DNA of 37,822 bases from JASLDZ01 sp964242895 (GTDB taxonomy: Bacteria; Pseudomonadota; Alphaproteobacteria; Caulobacterales; Caulobacteraceae), in assembly GCA_964242895.1 (NCBI GenBank), contig CAXTBN010000026.1, positions 1 to 37,822 on the forward strand, written 5' to 3'. Position numbers and translations under genes: made by a program. Positions 17,963 to 25,524 of this stretch are shown here, one piece after another (position 1 is the stretch's first letter; every line of letters begins with the position of its first letter). The notes under the pieces were generated by a model, which was given only the letters and a program-made list of their open reading frames with translations, had not been told where the DNA came from and searched no databases.

Positions 17963-19228
17963 TCAGGGCTGGCGCAACGACCCCGCGAGCGGCGCCAGCC
18001 CGCCGTCGCCGGGCGGCGCGGATATGCCCAGCAGGTGCGCCAGGAGCGGCTGGACGTCCACGTTGTCGAACACGGGCTGGCGGTGGCCCGGCCGGAACGC
18101 CGGCCCGTGGACGATGAACAGGGCGCGCATCTCGGGTGCGGCGGGATCGTAGCCGTGCTCGCCGACGCTGAAGCGCTTGATCCTGGTCGCCGCCTCGCGC
18201 GTCGTGACCTCCCAGCCGACGTCGGCCAGGCAGACGAGCTGCGGCACGCGCGGGTTGGTCCCGTAGTGCAGGGCCGCCGGGATGTCGGCCTTGCGCCAGC
18301 AGCGCACGTGCGGGTGCGGCTGCAGGATCGCGCGCTCCGCCGCCGCCGCCTCCGCGCCCTGGAGGTTGATCTCCTCCACCGGCCCGCCCGTCACCTGGTG
18401 CACGGCGCCCAGGGCCGGCCCCACCCAGTCGTCGACGTAGGCCACGCGATCGGGCGCGGTCGCCGCCATGCCGTGGTCGGCGACGATCACCAGCTCGGCG
18501 GCGTCGTACAGGCCCAGCGCCTTGAGCCCGTCCACCAGCCGGCCGATCGCGGCGTCGACCTCGCGCAGCTTGGCGTCCACCTGCGGCGAGGCCGGCCCGT
18601 CGTGGTGGCCCGTGTGGTCGGGCTCGTCGAAGTACAGGGTGAGGAAGTCCGGCCGGTCGGCCTGCGGCAGCTTCAGCCAGTCCAGCATCACGTCGACACG
18701 GTGCGGGAAGCTCACCGCGGCGTCGAAGTGCGCCCAGCGGTCGGGACGCACGCCGCCGATCTCCGCCTCCGAGCCCGGCCAGTACATGATCCCGGTCTTC
18801 AGCCCGGCCTTGTGGGCGCTCACCCAGATCGGCTCCGCCCCGTCCCACCAGCGACGGTCGGCCGTGGCGTCCTGCGTGCTGAGGGTGAAGTGGGTGTCTC
18901 CCGCGACGGCGGGGTCGTCCATGGTGTTGGCGACGACGCCGTGGTGGTCGGGGTAGAGCCCGGTCACCAGGGTGTAGTGGTTGGGGAAGGTCAGCGACGG
19001 AAAGGCGGGCCGCATTCCGTCCGGCGACCAAGCCCCGTCGTGCGCCAGGGCGGAGAGGCGGGGCGTCAGCCCGCGCTTGAGGTAGTCGGCGCGGAAGCCG
19101 TCCAGCGAGATCAGGATCACAGGGCCGGGCTTGCGCTCGGCCCTGTCCACGGAACGCGTGACGGGCGTCGGGGTGACCGGCGTTGGCGTCTGGAAGGCGA
19201 GGACGAGGGCGAGCAGCGCGGCGAGCAT
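17963..19228 (-). CDS. ectonucleotide pyrophosphatase/phosphodiesterase (NPP, alkaline phosphatase superfamily)
   Basis: Secreted or periplasmic phosphodiesterase that hydrolyses nucleotide or other phosphodiesters with two zinc ions. The 421-residue protein has a short hydrophobic leader (MLAALLALVLAFQ). The metal and nucleophile sites follow Xanthomonas NPP: D43 (SLDGFRADY), nucleophile T80 (FPSLTFPNHYTLVTG), N83, D201 and H205 (DEPDHTGHH), D251-H252 (VADHGM) and H358 (GEHGYD). All are present, so an active enzyme is likely. The nucleophile Thr and the NPP-like order point to a diesterase more than a phosphomonoesterase. It starts 106 bp after rplQ, beyond that gene's terminator, so it is probably transcribed separately. 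The substrate is unknown. Confidence 0.88.
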   Translation of the reverse strand: MLAALLALVLAFQTPTPVTPTPVTRSVDRAERKPGPVILISLDGFRADYLKRGLTPRLSALAHDGAWSPDGMRPAFPSLTFPNHYTLVTGLYPDHHGVVANTMDDPAVAGDTHFTLSTQDATADRRWWDGAEPIWVSAHKAGLKTGIMYWPGSEAEIGGVRPDRWAHFDAAVSFPHRVDVMLDWLKLPQADRPDFLTLYFDEPDHTGHHDGPASPQVDAKLREVDAAIGRLVDGLKALGLYDAAELVIVADHGMAATAPDRVAYVDDWVGPALGAVHQVTGGPVEEINLQGAEAAAAERAILQPHPHVRCWRKADIPAALHYGTNPRVPQLVCLADVGWEVTTREAATRIKRFSVGEHGYDPAAPEMRALFIVHGPAFRPGHRQPVFDNVDVQPLLAHLLGISAPPGDGGLAPLAGSLRQP

Positions 19229-19270
19229 CGAGGCTTCCTACACGGCGTGACGCACGGCCGTATGACGGCG

Positions 19271-19307
19271 CTCAAACGAAAGCCCCCGGCACCGTGCGCC
19301 GAGGGCT
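19271..19307 (-). terminator. intrinsic terminator of rplQ / alpha operon
   Basis: Arms 19281-19290 and 19298-19307 form a 10-bp stem (one G-U) with a 7-nt loop. On the minus strand it is followed by TTCGTTTG. It starts 27 bp after the rplQ stop and precedes the NPP gene. Confidence 0.8.
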
Positions 19308-19334
19308 GGAGAAGGTCGTGGCGGGGGAGAGCGC

Positions 19335-19754
19335 CTACTCGTCGTCGGCGTAGCCGCCCGACATGTCGGGACCCGAGTCCTGGCCCTTGGCGCTCACGTC
19401 GCGGTCGACGAACTCGATCACCGCCATGGGCGCGTCGTCGCCGTAGCGGAAGCCGGCCTTGAGCACGCGGATGTAGCCGCCCCGGCGCTCGCCGTAGCGC
19501 GGGCCCAGCGTCTCGAACAGCTTGCCGACCTGGGCCACGTCGCGGACCTGGCTGATGGCTTGGCGTCGCGCGTGCAGGTCGCCGCGCTTGGCGAGCGTGA
19601 CCAGCTTCTCGACGAAGGGCCGCAGCTCCTTCGCCTTCGGCAGGGTGGTGACGATCTGCTCGTGCTTGATCAGGCTGGCGGCCATGTTGGCGAACATGGC
19701 CGTGCGGTGGGCCGTGGTGCGGCCGAGTTTCCGACGGGCGAAGCCGTGGCGCAT
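19335..19754 (-). CDS. rplQ: 50S ribosomal protein L17 (bL17)
   Basis: Large-subunit protein near the exit tunnel. The 139-residue protein begins MRHGFARRKLGRTTAHR, the family start, and contains FANMAASLIKHEQIVTTLPKAKE-type core sequence and YIRVLKAGFRYGDDAPMA. A C-terminal acidic tail (residues about 120-139, DSGPDMSGGYADDE) exceeds the E. coli core length of 127. It is the last gene of the alpha operon, 141 bp after rpoA, followed by an intrinsic terminator. The 141-bp gap holds no ORF or clear motif. Confidence 0.97.
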   Translation of the reverse strand: MRHGFARRKLGRTTAHRTAMFANMAASLIKHEQIVTTLPKAKELRPFVEKLVTLAKRGDLHARRQAISQVRDVAQVGKLFETLGPRYGERRGGYIRVLKAGFRYGDDAPMAVIEFVDRDVSAKGQDSGPDMSGGYADDE

Positions 19755-19895
19755 GGGTCTAGGTCTCCGTGGCCCGTGGGCCGGTCAAGCACGAGCCCGA
19801 CCCATCGCCCGGTCGGGGCCTAGCGGTGCGCCGGGAGCCTCGGCCGCGGCTGCGGCGTCTGCGGCCCCGTCAGACGACGGCGCGGGAAGTGCGTC

Positions 19896-20912
19896 TTAGA
19901 CCTGGTCGTCAAACTTCTTGGCCAGCTCGTCGATGTTCTCGGGCGGCCAGTTGGGGATGTCCATGCCGAGGTGCAGGCCCATGGCGGTCAGCACCTCCTT
20001 GATCTCGTTCAGCGACTTGCGGCCGAAGTTCGGGGTGCGCAGCATCTCGCCCTCCGTCTTCTGGATCAGGTCGCCGATGTAGACGATGTTGTCGTTCTTC
20101 AGGCAGTTGGCCGAGCGGACGCTGAGCTCGAGCTCGTCCACCTTCTTCAGCAGCGCCGGGTTGAACGGCAGCTCGGGCTTCGCCTCGTCGCTGACGCGCT
20201 GGCGCGGCTCCTCGAAAGTGATGAAGATGTTCAGCTGGTCCTGCAGGATGCGGGCGGCGTAGGCCACCGCGTCCACGGGCGTGACCGCGCCGTTGGTCTC
20301 CACCTCGAGCACCAGCTTGTCGTAGTCGAGGCTCTGGCCCTGGCGGGTGGGCTCGACGCGGTAGGCCACGCGCTTCACGGGGGAATACAGGGCGTCGATG
20401 GAGATCAGGCCGATCGGCGCGTCCTCGGGCCGGTTGCGCTCGGACGAGACGTAGCCCTTGCCCGACTGGACGGTGAGCTCCATGCGGATGGAGGCGCCCT
20501 GGTCCAGGGTGCAGATCACGTGGTTCTTGTTCAGGATCTCGATGTCGCTGGGCAGCTCGATCTGGCCGGCGGTGACCGGGCCGGGGCCCGTGGCGCGCAG
20601 CGTCATGCGCTTCGGCCCCTCGGCGTGCATGCGCAGCGCCAGCGCCTTGATGTTCAGCACCACGTCGACGACGTCCTCGCGCACGCCCTCCATGGAGGAG
20701 AACTCGTGCACCACGCCGTCGATCTGCACGGCGGTGACCGCGGCGCCCTGCAGCGACGACAGGAGCACGCGGCGCAGCGAGTTGCCGAGCGTCACGCCGA
20801 AGCCGCGCTCCAGCGGCTCGGCCACCATGCGCGCCTTGCGCTGCGGGTCGTTGCCGGTCTCGATCTGCGGCTTCTCGGGACGGATCAGCTCTTGCCAGTT
20901 GCGTTCGATCAC
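19896..20912 (-). CDS. rpoA: DNA-directed RNA polymerase alpha subunit
   Basis: Alpha subunit, platform for RNA polymerase assembly and contact site for UP elements and activators. The N-terminal domain (to about 230) has LIRPEKPQIETG, ERGFGVTLGNSLRRVLLSS and EFSSMEGVREDVVD. The C-terminal domain (from about 250) has ELSVRSANCLKND, matching the E. coli DNA-contact region around R265, and PNFGRKSLNEIKEVL. I place the start at GTG 20912 (338 residues, the length I recall for Caulobacter RpoA, beginning MIERNW). The open frame continues to a TTG at 20930, which would add six residues and is less likely; GAGAG lies about 7-8 nt before the GTG. It follows rpsK by 94 bp. Confidence 0.95.
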   Translation of the reverse strand: MIERNWQELIRPEKPQIETGNDPQRKARMVAEPLERGFGVTLGNSLRRVLLSSLQGAAVTAVQIDGVVHEFSSMEGVREDVVDVVLNIKALALRMHAEGPKRMTLRATGPGPVTAGQIELPSDIEILNKNHVICTLDQGASIRMELTVQSGKGYVSSERNRPEDAPIGLISIDALYSPVKRVAYRVEPTRQGQSLDYDKLVLEVETNGAVTPVDAVAYAARILQDQLNIFITFEEPRQRVSDEAKPELPFNPALLKKVDELELSVRSANCLKNDNIVYIGDLIQKTEGEMLRTPNFGRKSLNEIKEVLTAMGLHLGMDIPNWPPENIDELAKKFDDQV

Positions 20913-21006
20913 GGGCGGTCTCTCGGACAAGTGCGAGGCGCCCCCCGGATGGAGGGCGCCTCAAGCAGCGGGTAGGACGGTTGCGGAGGTCGACGCCGGA
21001 GGGGCG

Positions 21007-21396
21007 TCAGACCCGGCGGCGCTTGGGGGGCCGGCAACCGTTATGTGGGATTGGAGTCACGTCGCGGATAGTGGTCACGGTGAAGCCGGTGGCCTGCAGC
21101 GCGCGGAGCGCCGACTCGCGGCCGGAGCCGGGGCCGGAGACGTTGACCTCCAGCGTCTTCACGCCGTGCTCCTGCGCCTTCTTGCCGGCGTCCTCGGCCG
21201 CCACCTGCGCGGCGTACGGCGTCGACTTGCGCGAACCCTTGAAGCCCATGGTGCCGGCGCTCGACCAGGCGATGGCGTTGCCCTGGGCGTCGGTGATCGT
21301 GATCATGGTGTTGTTGAAGCTGGCGTTCACGTGCGCGACGCCGCTGGTGATGTTCTTGCGCTCGCGCTTCTTGACGCGCTCGGGAGCCTTGGCCAT
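21007..21396 (-). CDS. rpsK: 30S ribosomal protein S11 (uS11)
   Basis: Platform protein of the small subunit that shapes the mRNA exit path with S7 and S18. The 129-residue protein shows HVNASFNNTMITITD, AGTMGFKGSRKSTPYAAQ, VSGPGSGRESALRAL and the C-terminal IRDVTPIPHNGCRPPKRRRV. The conserved PHNGCR contains the Asn-Gly that in E. coli carries isoaspartate. Length equals E. coli S11. It follows rpsM by 13 bp. Confidence 0.98.
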   Translation of the reverse strand: MAKAPERVKKRERKNITSGVAHVNASFNNTMITITDAQGNAIAWSSAGTMGFKGSRKSTPYAAQVAAEDAGKKAQEHGVKTLEVNVSGPGSGRESALRALQATGFTVTTIRDVTPIPHNGCRPPKRRRV

Positions 21397-21409
21397 TCGC
21401 GATTTTGCC

Positions 21410-21778
21410 TTACTTCTTCTTGCCGGCGATCGGCTTGGCCGGGCCCTTGCGGGTGCGGGCGTTGGTGTGGGTGCGCTGGCCGCGGACCGGCAGGCCCTTG
21501 CGGTGACGCAGGCCGCGGTACGACGCGAGGTCCATCAGGCGCTTGATGTTCATGGTCGTCTCGCGGCGCAGGTCGCCCTCGACGGTGTAATCGCGGTCGA
21601 TCGCCTCGCGGATCTGCAGCACCTCGGCGTCGGAGAGCTGGTTCACGCGGCGGGCCTCGTCGATGCCCACGCGGTCCATGATCTCCTGCGCGGAGCGCGG
21701 GCCGACGCCGTGGATGTACTGCAGCGCGATCACGACGCGCTTGTTGGTGGGGATGTTGACGCCAGCGATACGGGCCAC
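21410..21778 (-). CDS. rpsM: 30S ribosomal protein S13 (uS13)
   Basis: Head protein of the 30S subunit contacting the 50S subunit and P-site tRNA. From the GTG at 21778 it has 122 residues and starts ARIAGVNIPTNKRV. It then has YIHGVGPRSAQEIM (helix-hairpin-helix) and the basic C-terminal RGLRHRKGLPVRGQRTHTNA with KGPAKPIAGKKK. The frame is open 14 codons further up (to 21820) without conservation, so the GTG is preferred. It is first gene of the alpha segment, 164 bp after adk, with a strong promoter match in that gap. Confidence 0.97.
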   Translation of the reverse strand: MARIAGVNIPTNKRVVIALQYIHGVGPRSAQEIMDRVGIDEARRVNQLSDAEVLQIREAIDRDYTVEGDLRRETTMNIKRLMDLASYRGLRHRKGLPVRGQRTHTNARTRKGPAKPIAGKKK

Positions 21779-21877
21779 GTGCGATGTCTCTCCTCGACCG
21801 CGCTCTCCAGAACGCGCCATGGCCCCGGGCCTCGGAGAGGAGGCCGGTGCGAGTCGCGCCGTTCGCGGGAACGGGGG

Positions 21878-21905
21878 TTTATAGTCGAGAACGGCCGTGG
21901 GTCAA
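21878..21905 (-). promoter_or_regulatory. sigma70 promoter for rpsM-rpsK-rpoA-rplQ
   Basis: On the minus strand TTGACC (21905-21900), 16 nt, TATAAA (21883-21878). It lies in the adk-rpsM gap, about 100 nt before the rpsM start. CTATAAAC also resembles the Caulobacter -10 pattern GCTANAWC. It is one of the clearest promoter matches in the window. Confidence 0.75.
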
Positions 21906-21942
21906 CGGGCGGCCGGGAACAAATCCGAACGCGCCGGAAGGC

Positions 21943-22521
21943 TCAGGCGGTCTGCGCCCCGCCGTCGATCGCGTGCGCGATCTGCGCCGAAACCTCGTCC
22001 ATCGAGGCCATGCCGTCGACCTCGGCCAGCTTGCCCTGTCCCTCGTAGTAGCTGAGCAGCGGCTTGGTCTGCGTCAGGTAGGCGTTCAGGCGCACGGCGA
22101 AGACTTCGGGGTTGTCGTCCGCCCTGCCCTGCTCGGCGAAGCGCTTGGTGATGCGCGCCATCAGCTGGGCGTCGTCGACCTTGAGGCGCACCACCCGATC
22201 GACCTGCTTGCCGCGGCCCTGCAACAGGATGTCGAGCGCCTGCGCCTGGGCGACCGTGCGCGGGAAGCCGTCGAAGATGGCCCCGCCCGCGGCCTCCGCC
22301 GCGTCCAGCCGGTCATCGATCAGCCGGATCACGATCTCGTCGGTGACCAGCGCGCCTGAGTCGACCACCGCCTTGACCTCGACGCCGAGGGGCGAGCCGG
22401 AGGCGATGGCCGCGCGCAGCATGTCGCCCGTGGAGAGCTGCACCATGCGGCGGCGCTCCACCAGGCGCAGGGCCTGGGTGCCCTTCCCCGCTCCCGGCGG
22501 GCCGAACAGGATCAAGTTCAC
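21943..22521 (-). CDS. adk: adenylate kinase, short-LID type
   Basis: Cytosolic kinase interconverting ATP + AMP and 2 ADP. From the GTG at 22521 it has 192 residues: the P-loop FGPPGAGKGTQ at 6-16, the AMP-binding STGDMLR and IFDGFPRT, and a minimal lid (FAEQGRADDNPEV) in place of the about 38-residue LID with or without zinc cysteines found in long forms. The short form is usual in alphaproteobacteria. An upstream in-frame extension to 22593 overlaps secY and is rejected. It follows secY by 31 bp, as in other alphaproteobacterial spc clusters. Confidence 0.95.
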   Translation of the reverse strand: MNLILFGPPGAGKGTQALRLVERRRMVQLSTGDMLRAAIASGSPLGVEVKAVVDSGALVTDEIVIRLIDDRLDAAEAAGGAIFDGFPRTVAQAQALDILLQGRGKQVDRVVRLKVDDAQLMARITKRFAEQGRADDNPEVFAVRLNAYLTQTKPLLSYYEGQGKLAEVDGMASMDEVSAQIAHAIDGGAQTA

Positions 22522-22552
22522 ACCGACGCCCCCGCCCTGCCGAGTCGAATTG

Positions 22553-23932
22553 TCAGCGGGCGCCGCGCACCGCCGGAACTCCGGCGCCGCCACGGCTGCC
22601 GCGCAGCTTCGACTTCTTGATCAAGCCCTCGTACTGGTGCGCCAGGAGGTGCGACTGGATCTGCGCCACCGTGTCCATGGTGACCGTCACCACGATCAGG
22701 ATCGAGGTGCCGCCGAACACCTGGTTCTGCCCCATCGCTCCACCCAGGATCTCCGGCAGGATGCAGACCGCGGTGATGTAGGCCGCGCCGATCACCGTCA
22801 GCCGCGTCAGCACGTGGTCGATGTACTCGGCGGTGCGCTTGCCGGGGCGGATGCCTGGCAGGAAGCCGCCATACTTGCGCAGGTTCTCCGCCGTCTCGTC
22901 CGGATTGAACACGATCGACGTGTAGAAGAACGAGAAGAAGATGATCATGCCCGCGTAGAGCAGGATGAAGAACGGCTGGCCGTGCTGCAGCTGGCCGACC
23001 GCGCCCGGCAGCCACTGCGCCCAGTTCGGCAAGTGCGCGCTGGCCAGGAAGCCCATGGCCGTGGCCGGCAGCAGCAGCAGCGAACTGGCGAAGATCGGCG
23101 GAATCACGCCCGCGGTGTTGATCTTCAGCGGCAGGAACGAGCTGTCGCCGCCGTACATGCGGTTGCCCTGCTGACGCTTGGGATACTGCACCAGGAGGCG
23201 CCGCTGCGCGCGCTCGAAGAAGACGATGGCCAGCACCACGCCGACCGACACGGCGATCAGGAACAGGAACAGCAGCGGGCTCATCTGCCCCGTGCGCGTC
23301 TGCGACAGCATCTGCCAGAGGGTGATCGGCAGGCGCGCGACGATGCCGGCGAAGATGATCAGCGACGAGCCGTTGCCCACGCCGCGGCTGGTGATCTGCT
23401 CGCCGATCCACATCAGGAACAGGGTGCCGCCCGTCAGCGTCGCGACCGTGGAGATCACGAAGCCGAAGCCCGGCGAGCTGACCAGCCCCTGGCTGTTCTG
23501 CAGGCCCAGCGCGATGCCGAAGCTCTGGATCAGCGCCAGCAGCACGGTGAGGTAGCGGGTGTACTGGTTGAGCGTCTTACGCCCGGCCTCGCCGCCCTCC
23601 TTACGAAGCTTCTCCCACGGCCCGTAGATGGTGGCCATCAGCTGCACGATGATGGACGCCGAGATGTAGGGCATCACGTTCAGCGTGAAGACGGCCATGC
23701 GCGACACGGCTCCGCCCCCGAACATGTTGAACATGCCCAGGATGCCCTTCGCCTGGCCTTGGAAGGCGTGGGCGATGGCGGCCGTGTCGACGCCCGGGAT
23801 GGGGATGTAGCAACCCAGCCGGAACATCAGCAGCGCGCCGAGCGTGAACCACAGGCGCTTGTGCAGGTCGGTCGCCCGCGCGAAGGCGCCGACGTTCATG
23901 TTGGCGGCGAGCTGTTCGGCGGCGGAGGCCAT
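22553..23932 (-). CDS. secY: Sec translocon channel protein SecY
   Basis: Central pore of the SecYEG protein-export channel in the inner membrane. The 459-residue protein has about 10 predicted helices. Family features are RLGCYIPIPGVD after TM1, the plug region GGGAVSRMAVFTLNVMPYISASI, the GNRMYGG.SS.LPLKIN segment, NPDETAENLRKYGGFLPGIRPG and the C-terminal GTSILIVVTVTMDTVAQIQS. Length is close to E. coli SecY (443). It is separated from rplO by a 229-bp gap containing a hairpin and a promoter candidate, unlike the tight joins elsewhere in the cluster. Confidence 0.97.
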   Translation of the reverse strand: MASAAEQLAANMNVGAFARATDLHKRLWFTLGALLMFRLGCYIPIPGVDTAAIAHAFQGQAKGILGMFNMFGGGAVSRMAVFTLNVMPYISASIIVQLMATIYGPWEKLRKEGGEAGRKTLNQYTRYLTVLLALIQSFGIALGLQNSQGLVSSPGFGFVISTVATLTGGTLFLMWIGEQITSRGVGNGSSLIIFAGIVARLPITLWQMLSQTRTGQMSPLLFLFLIAVSVGVVLAIVFFERAQRRLLVQYPKRQQGNRMYGGDSSFLPLKINTAGVIPPIFASSLLLLPATAMGFLASAHLPNWAQWLPGAVGQLQHGQPFFILLYAGMIIFFSFFYTSIVFNPDETAENLRKYGGFLPGIRPGKRTAEYIDHVLTRLTVIGAAYITAVCILPEILGGAMGQNQVFGGTSILIVVTVTMDTVAQIQSHLLAHQYEGLIKKSKLRGSRGGAGVPAVRGAR

Positions 23933-23961
23933 GCGTCACTCAGGTCGGAACTGAAGGGAGA

Positions 23962-23990
23962 GACATAGGGCGGCGGCGGGCGGCTGTCAC
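23962..23990 (-). promoter_or_regulatory. candidate sigma70 promoter for secY-adk
   Basis: On the minus strand GTGACA (23990-23985), 17 nt, TATGTC (23967-23962), about 30 nt before the secY ATG. The -35 matches 5 of 6 and the -10 only about half. Position in the unusually wide rplO-secY gap supports it. Confidence 0.45.
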
Positions 23991-24124
23991 GCGGATGGGA
24001 ACGGCCCGCCCCGCCATCCCACCCGCCCCTGACACTCCGTCGCCCGTGGACTCGATCCCGGGGGCGGAATGCTGGTCGTGCTGGCGGCTCGCGGCCGCGT
24101 GAGCGGCCCGGCTCACCCCGCCAG

Positions 24125-24147
24125 GTCCTCGGGTCGAGTCCGAGGAC
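24125..24147 (-). promoter_or_regulatory. hairpin just downstream of rplO
   Basis: Perfect 8-bp arms 24125-24132 and 24140-24147 (GTCCTCGG/CCGAGGAC) with a 7-nt loop, starting 15 nt after the rplO stop. No T-run follows, so it is not a classic intrinsic terminator; a pause, 3'-end protection or partial termination role is possible. A second, longer imperfect hairpin closed by CTGGCGG/CCGCCAG follows (about 24079-24123). The rest of the 23933-24161 gap shows only the secY promoter candidate. Confidence 0.5.
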
Positions 24148-24161
24148 GGCGTAGGTGTGGC

Positions 24162-24650
24162 TTACTCGGCCGGAGCTTCTGCAGCCGCCGGCTTGGTCGT
24201 GGTCACCGAGCCACCCGCCGCCTCGATCGCCGCGCGTGCGCCCGCCGTGGCCGCGTGGCAGCTGATGTTGAGCGCGCCGGTGACGGCGCCCTCGCCCAGG
24301 AGCTTCACGCCGTCGCGGGCGCGGCGGATCACGCCGGCTTTCACCAGGGCGTCGGCGTCGATGGCGGCCTTGCCGTTCAGCTTGCCCGCTTCGATCGCCT
24401 GGGCGATGCGCCACAGGTTGACCTCGGCGTACTCGGGACGGTTGAGCGAATTGAAGCCGCGCTTGGGCATGCGCATGTGGAGCGGCATCTGACCGCCCTC
24501 GAAGCCGTTCATGCCGTGACCGGTGCGGGCCTTCTGGCCCTTCACGCCGCGGCCGCCGGTCTTGCCCTTGCCGGAGCCGCCGCCGCGGCCGATGCGCATG
24601 CGCTCCTTGGTGGAGCCCGGGTTGTCTCGCAGCTCGTTGAGCTTGGTCAT
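24162..24650 (-). CDS. rplO: 50S ribosomal protein L15 (uL15)
   Basis: Late-assembly 50S protein. The 162-residue protein begins MTKLNELRDNPGSTK, then the Gly/Lys/Arg-rich GRGGGSGKGKTGGRGVKGQK arm that runs into the 23S rRNA, and MPLHMRMPKRGFNS. A C-terminal Ala/Pro/Glu tail (about 150-162) extends it past E. coli L15 (144). It is preceded by a 90-bp gap with a strong hairpin. Confidence 0.98.
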   Translation of the reverse strand: MTKLNELRDNPGSTKERMRIGRGGGSGKGKTGGRGVKGQKARTGHGMNGFEGGQMPLHMRMPKRGFNSLNRPEYAEVNLWRIAQAIEAGKLNGKAAIDADALVKAGVIRRARDGVKLLGEGAVTGALNISCHAATAGARAAIEAAGGSVTTTKPAAAEAPAE

Positions 24651-24704
24651 GGCCTTCGTCTCCTGACGGTTGCGCCCGCTGACGCGGACTCGGCTTGAGA
24701 GAAC

Positions 24705-24736
24705 CCGCTCATCCCCGCATGCGCGGGGATGAGCGG
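24705..24736 (-). repeat. 14-bp perfect inverted repeat between rpmD and rplO
   Basis: Arms 24705-24718 and 24723-24736 (CCGCTCATCCCCGC / GCGGGGATGAGCGG) are exact complements around a 4-nt ATGC loop, beginning 4 bp after the rpmD stop. On the minus strand it is followed by GTTCTCTC, a weak T/C tail. It could be an attenuator, an mRNA-stabilising stem or a copy of a dispersed palindromic repeat. The rest of the 90-bp gap is unremarkable. Confidence 0.85.
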
Positions 24737-24740
24737 AGAA

Positions 24741-24926
24741 CTAGGCTTGGCTCTCCACCACGGCCACCATGTGGGCGACCTTGGCGACCGCGCCGCGGTT
24801 GGAGGGCGTGTCCTCCAGCGACGCGGTGCGGCCGATCTTGTTGAGGCCGAGGCCGATCAACGTGGCGCGCTGCGTCTTGTCGCGGCGGATGGGCGAGCCG
24901 GTCTGGCGGATCGTGAACTGCGCCAT
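24741..24926 (-). CDS. rpmD: 50S ribosomal protein L30 (uL30)
   Basis: Small 50S protein of 61 residues starting MAQFTIRQTGSPIRR, with LIGLGLNKIGRTASLEDTPS and GAVAKVAHMV typical of L30. The ATG at 24926 shares its A with the rpsE stop (TGATG), so translation is probably coupled. A GTG one codon upstream (24929) is possible but would overlap further. Length matches bacterial L30 (about 60). Confidence 0.96.
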   Translation of the reverse strand: MAQFTIRQTGSPIRRDKTQRATLIGLGLNKIGRTASLEDTPSNRGAVAKVAHMVAVVESQA

Positions 24927-25513
24927 CACGCGCTCTCCATCACGGTGGGATCGCTGACGCCATCCTCGCGGCGGCCCAGGATGTCGCCCGTCTTCTTGCC
25001 ACGCTTGGAGGCGATCTGGCGGGGCGACGACTGCTCCTTGAGCGCGTCGAAGGTGGCGCGGATCATGTTGTAGGGATTGGACGAGCCGATCGACTTGGCC
25101 ACGACATCCTGGATGCCGAGCGTCTCCAAGACCGCGCGCATGGGGCCGCCGGCGATCACGCCGGTGCCGGGAGGCGCCGCGCGCAGCATCACCTTGCCCG
25201 CGCCGTGACGGCCCGCGCCGTCGTGGTGCAGGGTGCGGCTCTCGCGGAGGGGCACGCGGATCATGGTCTTCTTGGCCTCTTCGGTGGCCTTGCGGATCGC
25301 CTCAGGCACCTCTCGCGCCTTGCCGTGGCCGAAACCGACGCGGCCCTTGCCGTCGCCGACCACCATCAGGGCGGCGAACGAGAAGCGGCGGCCGCCTTTG
25401 ACGGTCGCAGCCACGCGATTGATGTGGACCAGCTTCTCGACGATGTCGCTGTCGCCGTCCTCGCGGTCGCGTGGACGGCGGTCGCGGTTGCCGCCTTCGT
25501 TGGGACGAGCCAT
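24926..25513 (-). CDS. rpsE: 30S ribosomal protein S5 (uS5)
   Basis: Decoding-fidelity protein at the mRNA entry tunnel; mutations in the family give spectinomycin resistance. The 195-residue protein has an Arg/Asp-rich N-terminal extension (about 1-25), VEKLVHINRVAATVKGGRRF-type core, GDGKGRVGFGHGKAREVPEA, GTGVIAGGPMRAVLE and SIGSSNPYNMIRATFDAL. The loop after VKGGRRFSF looks wild type. It follows rplR by 11 bp. Confidence 0.98.
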   Translation of the reverse strand: MARPNEGGNRDRRPRDREDGDSDIVEKLVHINRVAATVKGGRRFSFAALMVVGDGKGRVGFGHGKAREVPEAIRKATEEAKKTMIRVPLRESRTLHHDGAGRHGAGKVMLRAAPPGTGVIAGGPMRAVLETLGIQDVVAKSIGSSNPYNMIRATFDALKEQSSPRQIASKRGKKTGDILGRREDGVSDPTVMESA

Positions 25514-25524
25514 GCGTTCGATCC

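Noticed and set aside
15849..18152. Plus-strand open frame of 767 codons opposite the HtrA and MFS genes
   Set aside because: Compositionally biased shadow frame with no recognisable motif; the minus-strand genes explain the DNA.
20913..20930. Upstream TTG start for rpoA
   Set aside because: It adds six residues not expected in the family; the GTG at 20912 gives the usual IERNW start and 338 residues.
24705..24736. Possible CRISPR repeat, since the CCCCGC...GCGGGG hairpin recalls type I-E repeats
   Set aside because: Only one copy, no spacer-repeat periodicity, no cas genes, and it lies inside a ribosomal cluster.
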